Positions 1 through 10,351 are shown, counted from the stretch's first letter. The stretch: 64,000 nt of DNA from Bettongia penicillata ogilbyi (GCA_023548195.1 JAJHZJ010000121.1:5428180-5492179); one strand, 5' to 3'. Program-made: numbers and translations. Notes: generated by a model not told the origin, from the letters alone.

Positions 1-14
1 TTTGTTCCGTAACT

Positions 15-155
15 TGTAGCTTTAGAGAGTTGCCTGGGCTCCTGACACTTTAAATGATTTCCCCCAGGGCAACTTAACTAGATCAAGTAAGATTTGAAAT
101 CAGGTTTCCTTTGCTCTGAGGTCCCATCATTACCCATTAAGTTAGATTGGCTCTT
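15..155 (-). repeat. Degraded CORE/tRNA SINE fragment
   Basis: Read on the minus strand, this has the usual SINE order: a decayed tRNA-like head, a box-B-like GATTTGAAATC stretch near 93-107, then the piece equivalent to 'gtgaccctgggcaa' and 'aagtcactt'. It is much diverged and both ends are soft. It could be a MIR/THER1-type copy or a marsupial-specific one. Confidence 0.45.
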
Positions 156-345
156 TCTATAATTTCTGAAATTTAGCATAAATGCTCGGTTGCTGCTCAG
201 GTTTAGGTTTGGTTTTTATTTTTTAACATATAGGAGTTTCAATTCATATTAAATGTACTCATCCTATAGCTTCATGTTTCTACACATGAAAAATAAGGAT
301 AGTCTGGTTTTAAGACCTTCCCAGAGTAAAAAAATCAACGCAGTA
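156..345. other. Unique AT-rich DNA
   Basis: I see no repeat, gene or RNA signature here. Confidence 0.5.
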
Positions 346-520
346 ATAGACAGTCTCTCTGTGTCTCTGTCTCTTCCTCTATGATCTCTGCTTGTCTCTG
401 TATCTCTCTGTCTCTGTCTCCCTCTTTGTCTCCCTCTGTGTCCCTCTCCATCTCTATGTCTGTGTCCTGAGTTTGTCTGTCTGTCTTCTCTCCTGTCACT
501 CCTCCCCCACCCTGTCTCTT
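346..520. repeat. CT-rich low-complexity tract
   Basis: An imperfect (TCTCTG/TCTCC)n polypyrimidine run. It generates a fake arginine-rich minus-strand frame (264-551) that is not a gene. Its length is probably unstable. Confidence 0.85.
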
Positions 521-1455
521 TTGTTAACAATGACAAACAGAGAGGTGTCACTTTATACCTGAATAAAGTGGGGGTAGGGGACAGGGAGAATGCAGGCTCT
601 GAGGAAGAAATAATTCTCTAGAATCCTGAAATTTTCATGTCAAAACTCTACTTTCAGGGATGCCAGCCCAGGCCTAAGAAGACCACTAAAGGTCATTGCT
701 CATCCATAAAGGAGGAGTAGGGGGCAAGTTGAGCACTTAGAGCTCCATCCCACCCCATGCTCCCTCTAGGACATAATGTGCTTTCCATCTGTTACTTTCT
801 GCCCCACTAATGTAAAGGCTTCTGTGAAGGATAAAGAAAATACTGGATGATTTGAGGGTCTTTTTCTCTATTGAAAATAAAAAGAATGAAAAATATGATC
901 TTTGGATAATGGAATATTTATTATGGAACTGAATAGGATAATATAACATTCTTTTGAGATACTTATGCCAGGGATCTCATATCTAGTGGAAAAAGTTAAT
1001 TATTTGATTGGGATAGTTCCTACTTGTTGAAGTGGGTTTCAGCATATACACTATCTTTAGACTTTGCCAAATTTCTCCACCTGCCTCAATGTCTTCTCCC
1101 ATGTACTATGAATCTTGTCTAATCAATTTATCATCCTGCCATTTCCATTCTTGTATCTGTCTTCCCATTCTGTGAAGTTTTTAGCTTTTACACCTAGTGG
1201 GGAGACGTCTCTTTGCTTGGGGACTTGAGATCTGAAGCCCTTAGAATGCTGATCTCAGTTTTTGTCATTTGACACAACTCCATTAGCTGCTCCTTTCTCT
1301 GAACAATTTGAGCTAAGCAGGTGTCTGCCTATACTTCTTAGTAAAGCCTTTGCAAAAGTCAAGGTCATGTGGAAAATCTATCTGGTACAAAGCCTGTTGA
1401 CCAATAGCCAGCTCCCAATCTTAGAAATTTTTGGAGGATTTTCTAAGTAGTCGTT
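521..1455. other. Unique intergenic or intronic DNA
   Basis: About 0.9 kb with no recognisable repeat. The small open frames here have no coding features. Confidence 0.5.
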
Positions 1456-1460
1456 AGGAG

Positions 1461-1471
1461 ACAGACAGACA

Positions 1472-1504
<33 letters not shown>
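1461..1504. repeat. (CAGA)n/(CA)n microsatellite
   Basis: Three ACAG units run straight into an uninterrupted (CA) run. The uninterrupted run suggests it is young and polymorphic. Confidence 0.95.
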
Positions 1505-1506
<2 letters not shown>

Positions 1507-1534
1507 TTTAATTGCAGGTTTTGTTGCTGTTGAT

Positions 1535-1665
1535 AGTCTCCAAGACTTTAATCTGTATGACCTTGGACAAGTCACTTAACCTATATTCTCAGTTTCTCCA
1601 CCTGTGAGGTTTGGACTAGGTAATTTACTTTTCCTTTAAGTTCTGGTTCTATGACCTTGGAATAT
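1535..1665 (+). repeat. CORE-SINE fragment (MIR-like), sense
   Basis: Shows 'tgaccttggacaagtcacttaac', 'ctcagtttctccacctgt' and a diverged 'ggttctatgacc' end in the normal MIR/CORE-SINE order. The tRNA head is missing, so this is a 5'-truncated copy. Confidence 0.7.
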
Positions 1666-1777
1666 ATTTTGGACTTTCCAGAATCACACAACCAGGTATC
1701 AGAGGAGAGAGAGGGATGGAGAGATTTTTCCTCCAAACTAGCCACATTTTGGTAGGCATAATATTAATGTGATATCT

Positions 1778-1866
1778 ATATGGTGTGTGTATGTGCATAT
1801 ACATATACACAAATATATGTGTATATATGTGAGTGTATATATATATATATAATACACATAAATATA
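1778..1866. repeat. (TG/TA)n compound microsatellite
   Basis: Alternating TG, TATA and CATA units. It explains the tyrosine- and isoleucine-rich minus-strand frames nearby. Confidence 0.9.
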
Positions 1867-3364
1867 TACATAGAGATAGATAGCTAGACAAACATAGCAT
1901 GAAAGTATATTCGAGATGACATATGTCTTAGAAGGCATGAAACCACCTTAGAAATGCTTCAATATAGCATGAAGGCATTTTAAAGATCACCTACTTATAA
2001 AATCTTTGAATCCATTTTCTAAGAGCTGGAAGAGGGCTTAGATGTCATTAATTTCAACTCCTTCATTTTTTCCTCAGAAAATGTAATTGGGATCCAAGAA
2101 AAGGAAAGTGATTGATCCATACTCACACAAATGAAACAAGTTCCAAAGTCCAATACTCCCTCACCTGTGTTATGCTGTTTGGATCCAAATTAAGAGACTT
2201 CCAAAGAAAATTATCTTGATGTTTAACAAAATATCAAAAAGTCCTTTTAAAAACGTTTCTTTTCATTAAAAAAAGTTTGACAAAAAAATTTTTCTCTGCC
2301 CAAGTATATTTTTTTTTATTTTTCTGATCGTTGCAAAGCTGGTTCATGTAGGCTTCATAACTACTGTAGACTCTCAATAGCTTTGAGAGTTGGATGCCAG
2401 GTTTTACATGTTTTTCTAATAGTAGCATCTGGTATTGTGTGTGGGGTGGGGAGGTATTTGAAATGACTGGCAGACCATTGTGTAACCTGGTGTTTCTAGG
2501 CATCCATGTCTTGGTTTAATATTCTGGATCCTTGTCTTTAAGGAATTTAGAGGAATTTTTCCTTTATGGAAATTTGCTTCAGAACAATTTGTCCTTTTTC
2601 TTCAACCTTTTACCACTTGTGCTTAGAGACAACTCTTTCACATGCATTTTGTCTGGGGTCTGGACCACTGGTTGGCTCTGGTTTCAGCTACGTGCTGTCT
2701 TGTTTTCTATTTTCATTTTACTCTGGTTACCAGATTACCTTTACAGATGTGGCTAACCCTCTTTCTTTCTTGAGCAAGAGGAAGTCAAGATTGGTGAAGG
2801 ACTTCCTTGCCCTGAAAGTCTGAGGATAGGACTGAAGAAATGCCATTTCTTCTGTACAGATTAACTAGAGGCTCATTAACGTTTGTTCGTCTTTTCTGAA
2901 AAAAATAAGACCTCTGAGGTTTCCATGTGAATAATGATAATTTCGGTTGACTTTTTTATTATAATATGGATAACATTTTAGTAAATACCCCTTACTTTCC
3001 TTTATTTTCCAAAGAGTAAATTGGGGCTATTGCTTTTTAGCTTTCTCTATTGCTATAATAAGGGCAATATATAATATGAAGAAGACTTTCAAAAAGTTCC
3101 CCTTAAAATGGTTAGTTTGGTATACTGAAATCCATTTTGATCACCTTGGAAATTAAGATTTCATTTTTGCCAGTGAAATGAAAGAAATGCCAAGCTAAAA
3201 ATTCCACATTGTTCTCTGTGACTGGGTTTCATTATCCCTAGATGATTATCTTTTCTGTTGAGTAACTCAATGTGTTTTCTGAGTAGTAACCAATTGTTAT
3301 AACACCCTCTCTAATGAAGTCATGACTTTCTTTAAATACTGAATAAATTTTTTCAATAATCATT
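1867..3364. other. Unique DNA, no gene seen
   Basis: Roughly 1.5 kb of AT-rich sequence with no repeat family I recognise. Two overlapping frames at 2532-2823 lack any domain or codon-bias support. Confidence 0.45.
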
Positions 3365-3500
3365 CATGGAGGCAATGCAACATTGTATAGTATCTAGAAT
3401 ATTGGGCTTGAAATAAAAAATGTCTGAGTTCAAATCCTGCTTCAGGAACTTACTAGCGTTGTGATCTTCCACGTATGTCAGGCAAATCCCTAGAATTTAT
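3365..3500 (+). repeat. SINE fragment, sense
   Basis: Box-B-like 'gagttcaaatcctgc' near 3427-3441, followed by 'ttactagc.ttgtgatctt' in the order expected of the tRNA-headed marsupial SINEs. Box A is eroded and the 3' half is missing. Confidence 0.65.
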
Positions 3501-3585
3501 CTACTAAATAATAGATAGGATAGAATGTCCAGTAATTAATGACTAATTAATCCTTCCTAGTCTAATGTAATTAATTAGATCTAAT

Positions 3586-3845
3586 GCAGCTAGGTGGCAC
3601 AGTGGATAGAGCGTTGGACTTGAGAGACAGGAAGACCTGAGTTCAAAACCATCCTCAGACATTTACTAGTCATGTGATCCAGGCAAATTAATGTCTGCCT
3701 CAATTTTTTCAAGTCTAAAGTAGAGATGATGATAATAATAATAGCATCTATGTCCTAGGGTATTATAAGAATACAATGAAATATTTTAAAAGCATTTTGC
3801 AAACTTTAAAGCAGTACATAAATGCTAGCTACTATTATTAATAAA
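3586..3845 (+). mobile_element. Marsupial tRNA-headed SINE, near full length, sense
   Basis: The head is well preserved: GCAGCTAGGTGGCACAGTGG at 3586-3605 (box A region) and box B 'gagttcaaaacc' at 3639-3650. The 3' half carries a (GATAAT)-like stretch, 'aaagcattttgcaaacttt' and 'taaatgctagctactatta', which is a CORE-SINE type tail rather than the RTE tail seen at 33735. The family is Pol III transcribed and moved in trans by a LINE. The head also matches the CTCF consensus (see findings). Confidence 0.85.
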
Positions 3846-3929
3846 ATATTTATCTTGCACTCTGAGCTGGAATGACAAGAAAGGTTATTTCAGTCACCCA
3901 TGAAGTTCAACTCAATGAAGACAAATTGT

Positions 3930-4400
3930 GCAAAATTCCTATATGAAGTTCTAGGGATACAGAAACAAAAAAATGTCATAGTTCTTGATCTCCAAGAACT
4001 TAGAATATTGAACGAAGGGGTACTCCATTACATAAATTAAGTGTGCTATCAGGGAGACCATAATAGGTTTAGAGGCAAGATCTAGATAAAATGTTCTAAA
4101 CTCTTTTTGAGGAAGAAAAATGGAGGACAGAGAAAAGTGAGGAATTATCAGAGAGGAAGTCAACTTGATCTGAGATGCCTTGAAAGGAGAGGCAAGTATT
4201 AAAAACCTGTGAGGATACAGGATGAGGTCAGATAAAAAACCATTAGGCAAGTCTTATTGAACCTAGAATGTAAGCAAGGTAGTACTTTGAAATAACCCTC
4301 AAAAAGTAGGCTGATGCCTTAAATGGCAGGTTAAGGAGTCCATACTTTATCAAATATGGAGCCATTGTAAGTTCAAGCAGGGAATGCCATTACTGCTAAC
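3930..4400 (-). repeat. L2 LINE 3' region, antisense
   Basis: In plus-strand reading this follows the antisense L2 order: '..gggatacagaaacaaaa', 'cttgatctccaagaactta', then 'ttaaggagtccatactttatc' and 'atggagccattgtaag', the last two corresponding to the L2 piece around 'gagccactggagtttattgag'. Strongly diverged. The minus-strand frame at 3951-4250 is a shadow of it. Confidence 0.55.
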
Positions 4401-4554
4401 TATTCTCTATCTTTGTTTTTTAAGTACTCTCCAAACTCTGCTCTTTTCTTTGGTATTTGGAAAGGTAAATGAGGAAGAAAATTCCTTTTAAAAAAGCATT
4501 TTTATTCATTACAGTGGAAATTTATTTAAAAAACCAAATCTGTAGTTGAATGTC

Positions 4555-4615
4555 TACCCTGAAAAACTGCATATAGCAGATACTTAGTAAATATTTGTTG
4601 AATGAATATATGAAG
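4555..4615 (+). repeat. L2-type 3' terminus, sense
   Basis: 'gcagatacttagtaaatatttgttgaatga' (split here across 4577-4606) resembles the last 40 bases of L2. Only the terminus is present. Confidence 0.5.
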
Positions 4616-4684
4616 TTGTATTAAATATAACTCATATGGCAGGAGACATAAGTAGCTAAGAGTGTTTGGGTTACCATGTATGGT

Positions 4685-4695
4685 ATGATATTTTC
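4685..4695. repeat. Target-site duplication, left copy (copy A)
   Basis: ATGATATTTTC, repeated exactly at 7555-7565 on the other side of the element. It lies directly beyond the T-rich (A-tail) end, as expected for L1-type target-primed insertion. Confidence 0.85.
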
Positions 4696-5578
4696 TTTAT
4701 TTTTTTTTATTTTAACATTCACTTATTTATTTATTTATTTATTTTTACAATTTTTTAAAAATTTATTTATTTAACTTTTAACATTCATTTTCACAAAATT
4801 TTCGGTTCCAGATTTTCTCCCCATTTCTCCCCTCCATCCACCCCAAAACGCCAAGCACTCTAATTGCCCCTATCACCAATCTGCCCTCTCTTCTAACATC
4901 CCTCCCTTCCCTTGTCCCCAACTTCTCTTTTGTCCTGTAGGGCCAGATGACTTTCTATATCCCATTACCTGTATTTCTTATTTCCTAGAAGCAAGAACAG
5001 TACTCGACAGTTGTTCCTCAAACTTTGAGTTCCAACTTCTCCCCATCCCTCCCTCCCCACCCATTCTCTTTGGGAAGGCAAGAAATTCAATATAGGCCCT
5101 ATCTGTGTTGTTTGGCAAATGACTTCCATAATAGTCGTGTTGTGTAAGACTAACTATATTTCCCTTCATCCTATCCTGCCCCCCATTGGTTCTATTCTCT
5201 CTTTTGATCCTGTCCCTCCCCAACAGTGTTGATTTCAAATTGCTCCCTCCTCCCATTGCCCTCCCTTCCATCATCCCCCCCCCCTTGCTTATCCCCTTCT
5301 AGCCCACTATCCTGTATTGTAAGATAGGTTTTCATACCAAAATGAGTGTGCATTTTATTCCTTCCTTTAGTTGGATGTGATGAGAGTAAACTTCATGTTG
5401 TTCTCTCACCTCCCCTCTTTTTCCCTCCACTAAAAAGTCTTTTACTTGCCTCTTTTATGAGAGATAATTTGCCCCATTCCATTTTTCCCTCTCTCCTCCC
5501 AATATATTTCTCTCTCACAGCTTAATTTCATTTTTTTAAGATAAGATCTCATCCTATTCAATTCACTCTGTGTTTTCT

Positions 5579-5648
5579 GTCTGTGTGTGCACGTGTGTGT
5601 ATGTGTGCATGTGTGTGTGTGCATGTGTGTGTGTATGTGTGTGTGTAA
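5579..5648. repeat. (TG)n microsatellite inside the HAL1 3'UTR
   Basis: The TG run occurs at the same place in copies A, B (10051-10092) and C (12497-12529), so it was part of the master element and changed length afterwards. The histidine/threonine-rich minus frame at 5442-5657 is its shadow. Confidence 0.9.
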
Positions 5649-5907
5649 TCCCACCAACTACCCAGATACTGAAAAGTTTCAAGAGTTACAAATATTGTCT
5701 TTCCATGTAGGAATGTAAACAGTTCAACTTTACTAAGTCCCTTATGACTTTTCTTTGCTGTTTACCTTTTCATGCTTCTCTTCATTCTTGTGTTTGAAAC
5801 TCAAATTTTCTTTTCAGCTCTGGTCTTTCCATCAAGAATGCTTGAAAGTTCTCTATTTTGGTGAAAGACCATTTTTCCCCCTGAAGTATTATACTCAGTT
5901 TTGCTGG

Positions 5908-6881
5908 CTAGGTGATTCTTGGTTTGAGTCCTAGTTCCTTTGACTTCTGGAATATCTTATTCCATGCCCTTTGATCTCTTAATGTAGAAGCTGCTAGATC
6001 TTGTGTTATCCTGATTGTATTCCCACAATACTTGAATTGTTTCTTTCTAGCTGCTTGCAATACTTTCTCCTTGACCTGGGAATTCTGGAATATGGCCACA
6101 ATGTTCCTAGGAGTTTCTCTTTTTGGATCTCTTTCAGGTGGTGATCTGTGGATTCCTTCAATACTTATTTTGCCTTCTCGTTCTAGGATATCAGGGCAGT
6201 TTTCCTTGATAATTTCATGAAAGATGATGTCTAGGCTCTTTTTTTGATCATGGCTTTCAGGTAGTCCCATAATTTTTAAATTGTCTCTCCTGGATCTATT
6301 TTCTTGGTCAGTTGTTTTTCCAATGAGATGTTTCATGTTATGTTCCATTTTTTTGTTCTTTTGGTTTTGTTTTGTGATTTCTTGGTTTCTCAGAAAATCA
6401 TTAGCCTCCATCTGTTCCATTATAATTTTGAGGGAACTATTATCTTCAGTGAGCTTTTGAACCTCTTTTTCCATTTGGCTAATTCTTCTTTTGAAAGCAT
6501 TCTTCTCCTCATTGGATTTTTGAACCTCTTTTGCCAATTAAGTTAGCCTATTTTTCAAGATATTATTTTCTTCAGCATTTTTTTGGGTCTCCTTAGGCAA
6601 GGTGTTGACCTGCTTTTCATGCTTTTCTTGCATCTCTCTCATTTCTCTTTCCAGTTTTTCCTCCCCCTGTCTAACTTGATTTTCAAAATCCTTTTTGAGC
6701 TCTTCCATGGCCTGAGCCCATTGAATATTTATTTTGGATGTTTGGGATACAGAAGCCTTGACTTCTATGTCTTTCCCTGATGGTAAGCATTGTTCTTCCT
6801 CATCCAGAAGGATGGGAGGAGATATCTGTTCACCAAGAAAGTACCTTCTATGGTCTTATTTTTTTTCCCTTTTCTGGGTAT
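5908..6881 (-). pseudogene. L1 ORF1p-type protein, broken (copy A)
   Basis: About 325 codons if the lesions are ignored, close to the usual ORF1p length. ORF1p is the RNA-binding chaperone of L1 particles. The N-terminal half is a charged coiled coil (heptads rich in K, E and Q, around codons 55-150). It is followed by the RRM signature RRDNLKIMGLPE near codon 185-200 and a C-terminal domain with RETPRNIVAIF and CGNTIRITQDLA. Damage: the start codon has become ATA at 6881-6879, one base is lost near 6843 relative to copy B, and a glutamine codon (115) is TAA at 6540-6538. The remaining open part runs 6537-5908. Clearly not a host gene. Confidence 0.85.
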
Positions 6882-7554
6882 TTTCCCAGCCAGTTACTTG
6901 ACTTCTGAGTTTCCTCTCCACACCCACCTCCCCTCCAGCTCTGCCCAGCCAGCTCTTGGGGTCTGAGATTCAAATGCTGCTTCCCAGCCTAAGGGCTTTG
7001 GCAGGGCAGGGCTGCTATTTAGTGTGAGATTAAGTTCAGCTGTTTGGGTGGGGGCAGGGCCACCACTTGGGGCTCAGTTCCCTCAGGGGGTTTATGGGGA
7101 TATCTTCAACAATGGACCTGAGCTCCTGTCTGCTTTGGTAGCCCCTGTCTGCTGCTGCTTCCACTGCTGCCTCCCAAGGAGGCCTGAGTTATGGGGACAC
7201 CCCACTCCCCTCTTGGCCAGCCAAAAAGACCCTCTCACTGACTTTTGGCACCTGTGGGTGGAGGGACCTGCACAGCTGCTGGGGATTCTGTCCCTGAAGC
7301 CTGCTCGTATCTGGTCCCCTCAGTGCCACGTGGCCAAGGTAGGGCTGGGCTCTGCTCTGGGTCCAGTGCATGACAGACCTTTTGTGTGAGTTTTTCAGTT
7401 CTCTCTGGAACAGAAATCTCCTCCACATTGTTGTTGTGTGGCTTCTGCTGCTCCAGAATTTGTTGGGAGTTCTTCTTTACACATATTTCATGGGCTGTGA
7501 GTTAGGAGCTAGTATATGTGTATCTTTCTACTCCACCATCTTGGCTCCTCCCCC
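6882..7554 (-). promoter_or_regulatory. HAL1/L1 5'UTR with internal promoter and YY1 core
   Basis: Distinctly GC-richer than its surroundings and holding open but non-coding frames (7024-7389). The first bases on the minus strand include CCAAGATGG (7544-7536), the YY1 site that in human L1 sets the transcription start; it lies at the same distance from the end here. The role is inferred from human L1, and activity today is doubtful given the decay. Confidence 0.7.
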
Positions 7555-7565
7555 ATGATATTTTC
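7555..7565. repeat. Target-site duplication, right copy (copy A)
   Basis: ATGATATTTTC, identical to 4685-4695, immediately outside the GGGGAGGAGCC 5' end. Confidence 0.85.
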
Positions 7566-7815
7566 ATTAACTTGTTCCAAAGATGTGCTGGAGGCAGCTC
7601 AAATTGTTTCTTGAGAGACAAATTGATAAATTTTTAGTGTGAACATTTACACTTCAAAAATAACCAAACCCTGAGAATGAGGGCTTGATTTATTATTTTG
7701 TTGATTGTATAGATGTAAGAAAGTAATGGAGAAAATTTTAATAATGCGAATACAACTTAAAAGTACTTCCTGTGTTTATTTTTTTCTGGACAGCCAATTG
7801 TTAAACATTTGTCCA
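7566..7815. other. Unique AT-rich DNA
   Basis: Nothing recognised. Confidence 0.45.
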
Positions 7816-7819
7816 GATA

Positions 7820-8330
7820 CCTGCCCAGTTCCCACCTAAAATTCTAGCCAGAATTTTCCCTAGGCAATCCCCTATTCTGGTTCCACTTACCCCTGATAAG
7901 TACATCCTTAAGCAAAATTCTGATCAGGTTCCTGCTCTTCCCTACCCTCAAAAACTTCAGTAGCTCACTATTACCTCCAGAATCAAATATAGTTCTCCAC
8001 TTAGCATGTACAGTTTCTTGCTACCTCATTTCATTTTGCCTTTATAGTCTTCTTACATTTTATTCCCCTTAGTATGCAATATAATACATCTACACTGAAC
8101 TTCTTGTCAGTCTTCCTTTACCATATGAGACTTATCTGCATGTCCTTTCATTGGCTGTCCCTCATCTTTGGAAAAACCTTCATTTCTTGGCTTCCCTGAC
8201 TTACACTTACAATTATATATTTTCTCCTCTATTAGACTGTAAGCTTTTTGAGGTCAGGGCCTATTTTTGTCTTTCATTATATCTGCAACACTTAGCAGTT
8301 ACTGGTAGGTAGTAAGCTTAAATGCTGTGA
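7820..8330 (+). repeat. L2 LINE 3' end, sense
   Basis: Holds the L2 3' series in order: 'tcagtagctcactattacctccagaatcaaat' (the region encoding the ORF C-terminus), then 'attagactgtaagctttttgaggtcagggcc' and '..tgcaacacttagcag'. Interrupted by many substitutions and small gaps. (Quoted pieces span line breaks of the alignment and are approximate.). Confidence 0.75.
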
Positions 8331-8645
8331 CATCAGTTTCAAAGTACAAAAACAATATTTTTCTTTCTTTTGAAGAGAAAAGCATTAAAAGGAAGAGATA
8401 GCATAGAGGAAGCAAGAGAAGTTGTGAATACCCCAAAATAGGATCTTTTGAGATTAGAATTTAGGGCAAAAGGGGTACTAGAAAGACCTTTATCCACTGT
8501 ATCACAAGTCCTACTGACTATAGCATAACACTTATGTGGATTGCTTTCAAATACAGAGTTCCTACAGATTCTGTTTCTAAATGAAATCTGATTTTAGATT
8601 ATTCAAAACAGCACTTAAGATGAAATGACTGGTATTTACAGCAAT
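8331..8645. other. Unique DNA
   Basis: No recognised repeat or gene. Confidence 0.4.
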
Positions 8646-8649
8646 GAGA

Positions 8650-9126
8650 TGCCATATTTATTTTTAATAAATTTATTTAGTATTTTATTTTCCCCAATTA
8701 CATGCAAAAACAATTTTAACATTTGTTTTTAAAACTTTGAGTTCCAAATTCTCACCATTCTTCCCCCATGCCCCACCCATTGAGAAGGCAAGCAATTTGA
8801 TATAAGTACATGTATACATGTATATATGTAAATCATGCAAAACATTTCCATAATAGTCATGTTGTAAAAGAAAAGAGACAAAAAACCCTCAAGAAAAATA
8901 AAATAAGAAAAGTATGCTTCAGTCTGTATTCAGACACCATCAGTTCTTTCTCTGGGGATGGGTAGCATTTTTCATCATAAATCCTTCTAAGTTGTCTTGG
9001 ACCATTATATTGCTGAGAATAGCTAAGTCATTCATAGCTGAATATCCTACAGTATTGCAGTTACTTTGTACACAGTACATTTCACTTTGCATCAGTTCAT
9101 GTAAGTCCAGATTTTTCTGAGAGCAT
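8650..9126 (-). repeat. L1 3'UTR and ORF2 end, antisense, part 1 of a split copy
   Basis: Marsupial L1 3' end read in antisense: 'ccccaattacatgcaaaaac', 'aaaactttgagttccaaatt', 'cccattgagaaggcaagcaa', 'aacatttccataatagtcat', 'catcagttctttctctgggg'. It stops at 9126 where copy B is inserted and resumes at 11369. Confidence 0.88.
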
Positions 9127-9143
9127 CTTACTCATCATTTCTT
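9126..9143. repeat. Target-site duplication, left copy (copy B)
   Basis: TCTTACTCATCATTTCTT, found again at 11352-11369. The core of 16 bases (9127-9142) is certain; the outer bases could belong to either side. Confidence 0.88.
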
Positions 9144-9222
9144 TTTTTGTGCATTTCATTTCCTTTAAATCTGTTATATGATATTATTCAATGCTTTTAC
9201 ACTGTATAATATAGTCTTTTTT
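9143..9222 (-). mobile_element. Probable 3' transduction of copy B
   Basis: On the minus strand the element ends in an A6 run (9222-9217). A 68-bp stretch unrelated to HAL1 or L1 follows (9216-9149), then a second A7 run (9148-9142) and the target-site duplication. This two-tail pattern is what read-through of the source polyadenylation site produces. An untemplated or independent insertion cannot be excluded from one copy. Confidence 0.6.
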
Positions 9223-10351
9223 AATATAAATTTATTTATTTAACTTCTTACATTCATTTTCACAGAATTTTGGGTTCCAAATTTTCTCCCCATTTATCCC
9301 CTCCCCCACCCCAATACACCAAGCATTCTAATTTTCTCTATCACCAATCTGTCCACTCTTCTATCATCCCTCCCTTCTCTTGTCCCCATCTTCTCTTTTG
9401 TCCTGTAGGGCCAGATGACTTTCTATTCCCCATTGACTGTACTTCTTATTTCCTAGTAGCAAGAACAATACTCAACAGTTGTTCGTAAAACTTTGAGTTC
9501 CAAATTCTCCCCATCCTTCCCCCCCCACCCATTCCCTTTGGGAAGGCAGGCAATTCAATATAGGCCCTATCTGTGTAGTTTTGAAAATGATTTCGATAAT
9601 AGTCGTGTTGTGTAAGACTAACTCTATTTCCTTCCATCCTATTCTGCCCCCCATTATTTCTATTCTGTCTTTTGATCCTGTCCCTCCCCAAGTGTTGACT
9701 TCAAATTGTTCCCTCCTCCCATTGCCCTCCCTTCCATCATCCCACCCACCCTGCTTATCTCCTTCTCCCCCACTTTCCTGTATTATAAGATAGGTTTTCA
9801 TACCAAAATGAGTGTGCATTTTATTCCTTCCTTTAGTCGAATGTTATGAGAGTAAACTTCATGTTTTTTTCTCAGCTCTCCTCTTTTTCCCTCCACTAAA
9901 AAGTCTCCTGCTTGCCTCTTGAATGAGAGATAATTTACCCCATTCCATTTCACCCTCTCTCCTCCCACTATATTTCTCTCTCACCATTTACCTTAATTTC
10001 TTTTAAGGTATGGTCCCGTCCTATTCAATTCACTCTGTGCTCTCTGTCTCTGTATGTGTGCGCGCTGTACATGTGTGTATGTGTGTGTGTGGTCCCACCA
10101 ACTACCCAGATACTGAAAAGTTTTAAGAGTTACAAATATTGCCTTTCCATGTAGGAATGTAAACAGTTCAACTTTACTAAGTCCCTTTTGACTTCTCTTT
10201 GCTATTTACTTTTTCATGCTTCTTCTCATTCTTGTATTTGAAAGTCAAATTTTCTTTTCAGCTCTGGTCTTTTCATCAAGAGTGCTTGAAAGTCCTCTGT
10301 TTCATTGAAAGACCATCTTTTCCCCTGAGGTGTTATACTCAGTTTTGCTGG

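Larger units (their letters stand above)
4696..7554 (-). mobile_element. Full-length half-L1 (HAL1-like) element, copy A
   Basis: A 2.86-kb non-LTR retrotransposon on the minus strand. From its 5' end: GGGGAGGAGCCAAGATGG start at 7554 (the same start as placental L1), a GC-rich 5'UTR (about 7554-6882), a broken ORF1 (6881-5908), a C/T-rich 3'UTR with a TG microsatellite (5907-4757) and an A/T-rich tail (4756-4696). There is no ORF2 sequence between the ORF1 stop and the 3'UTR, so it must have used another element's reverse transcriptase. An exact 11-bp duplication flanks it. This matches the HAL1 architecture known from mammals including opossum; the family name is from memory. Confidence 0.85.

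Noticed and set aside
264..551. Arginine-rich 95-residue frame (RS-like)
   Set aside because: Shadow of the CT-rich low-complexity tract.
3586..3660. tRNA gene, from box A and box B matches
   Set aside because: The head belongs to a SINE: no cloverleaf with a paired acceptor stem, and the same head recurs across the window on SINE bodies.
5908..6537. 209-residue minus-strand frame resembling a coiled-coil nucleic-acid-binding protein
   Set aside because: It is the L1 ORF1p of a retrotransposon: flanked by element UTRs and target duplications, repeated at 10352-11316 and 12820-13600, and broken by a lost start and a stop.
7024..7389. 121-residue plus-strand frame in GC-rich DNA, possible first exon or CpG-type promoter
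   Set aside because: It lies antisense in the HAL1 5'UTR and its GC content is that of the element; no splice donor or host homology is visible.
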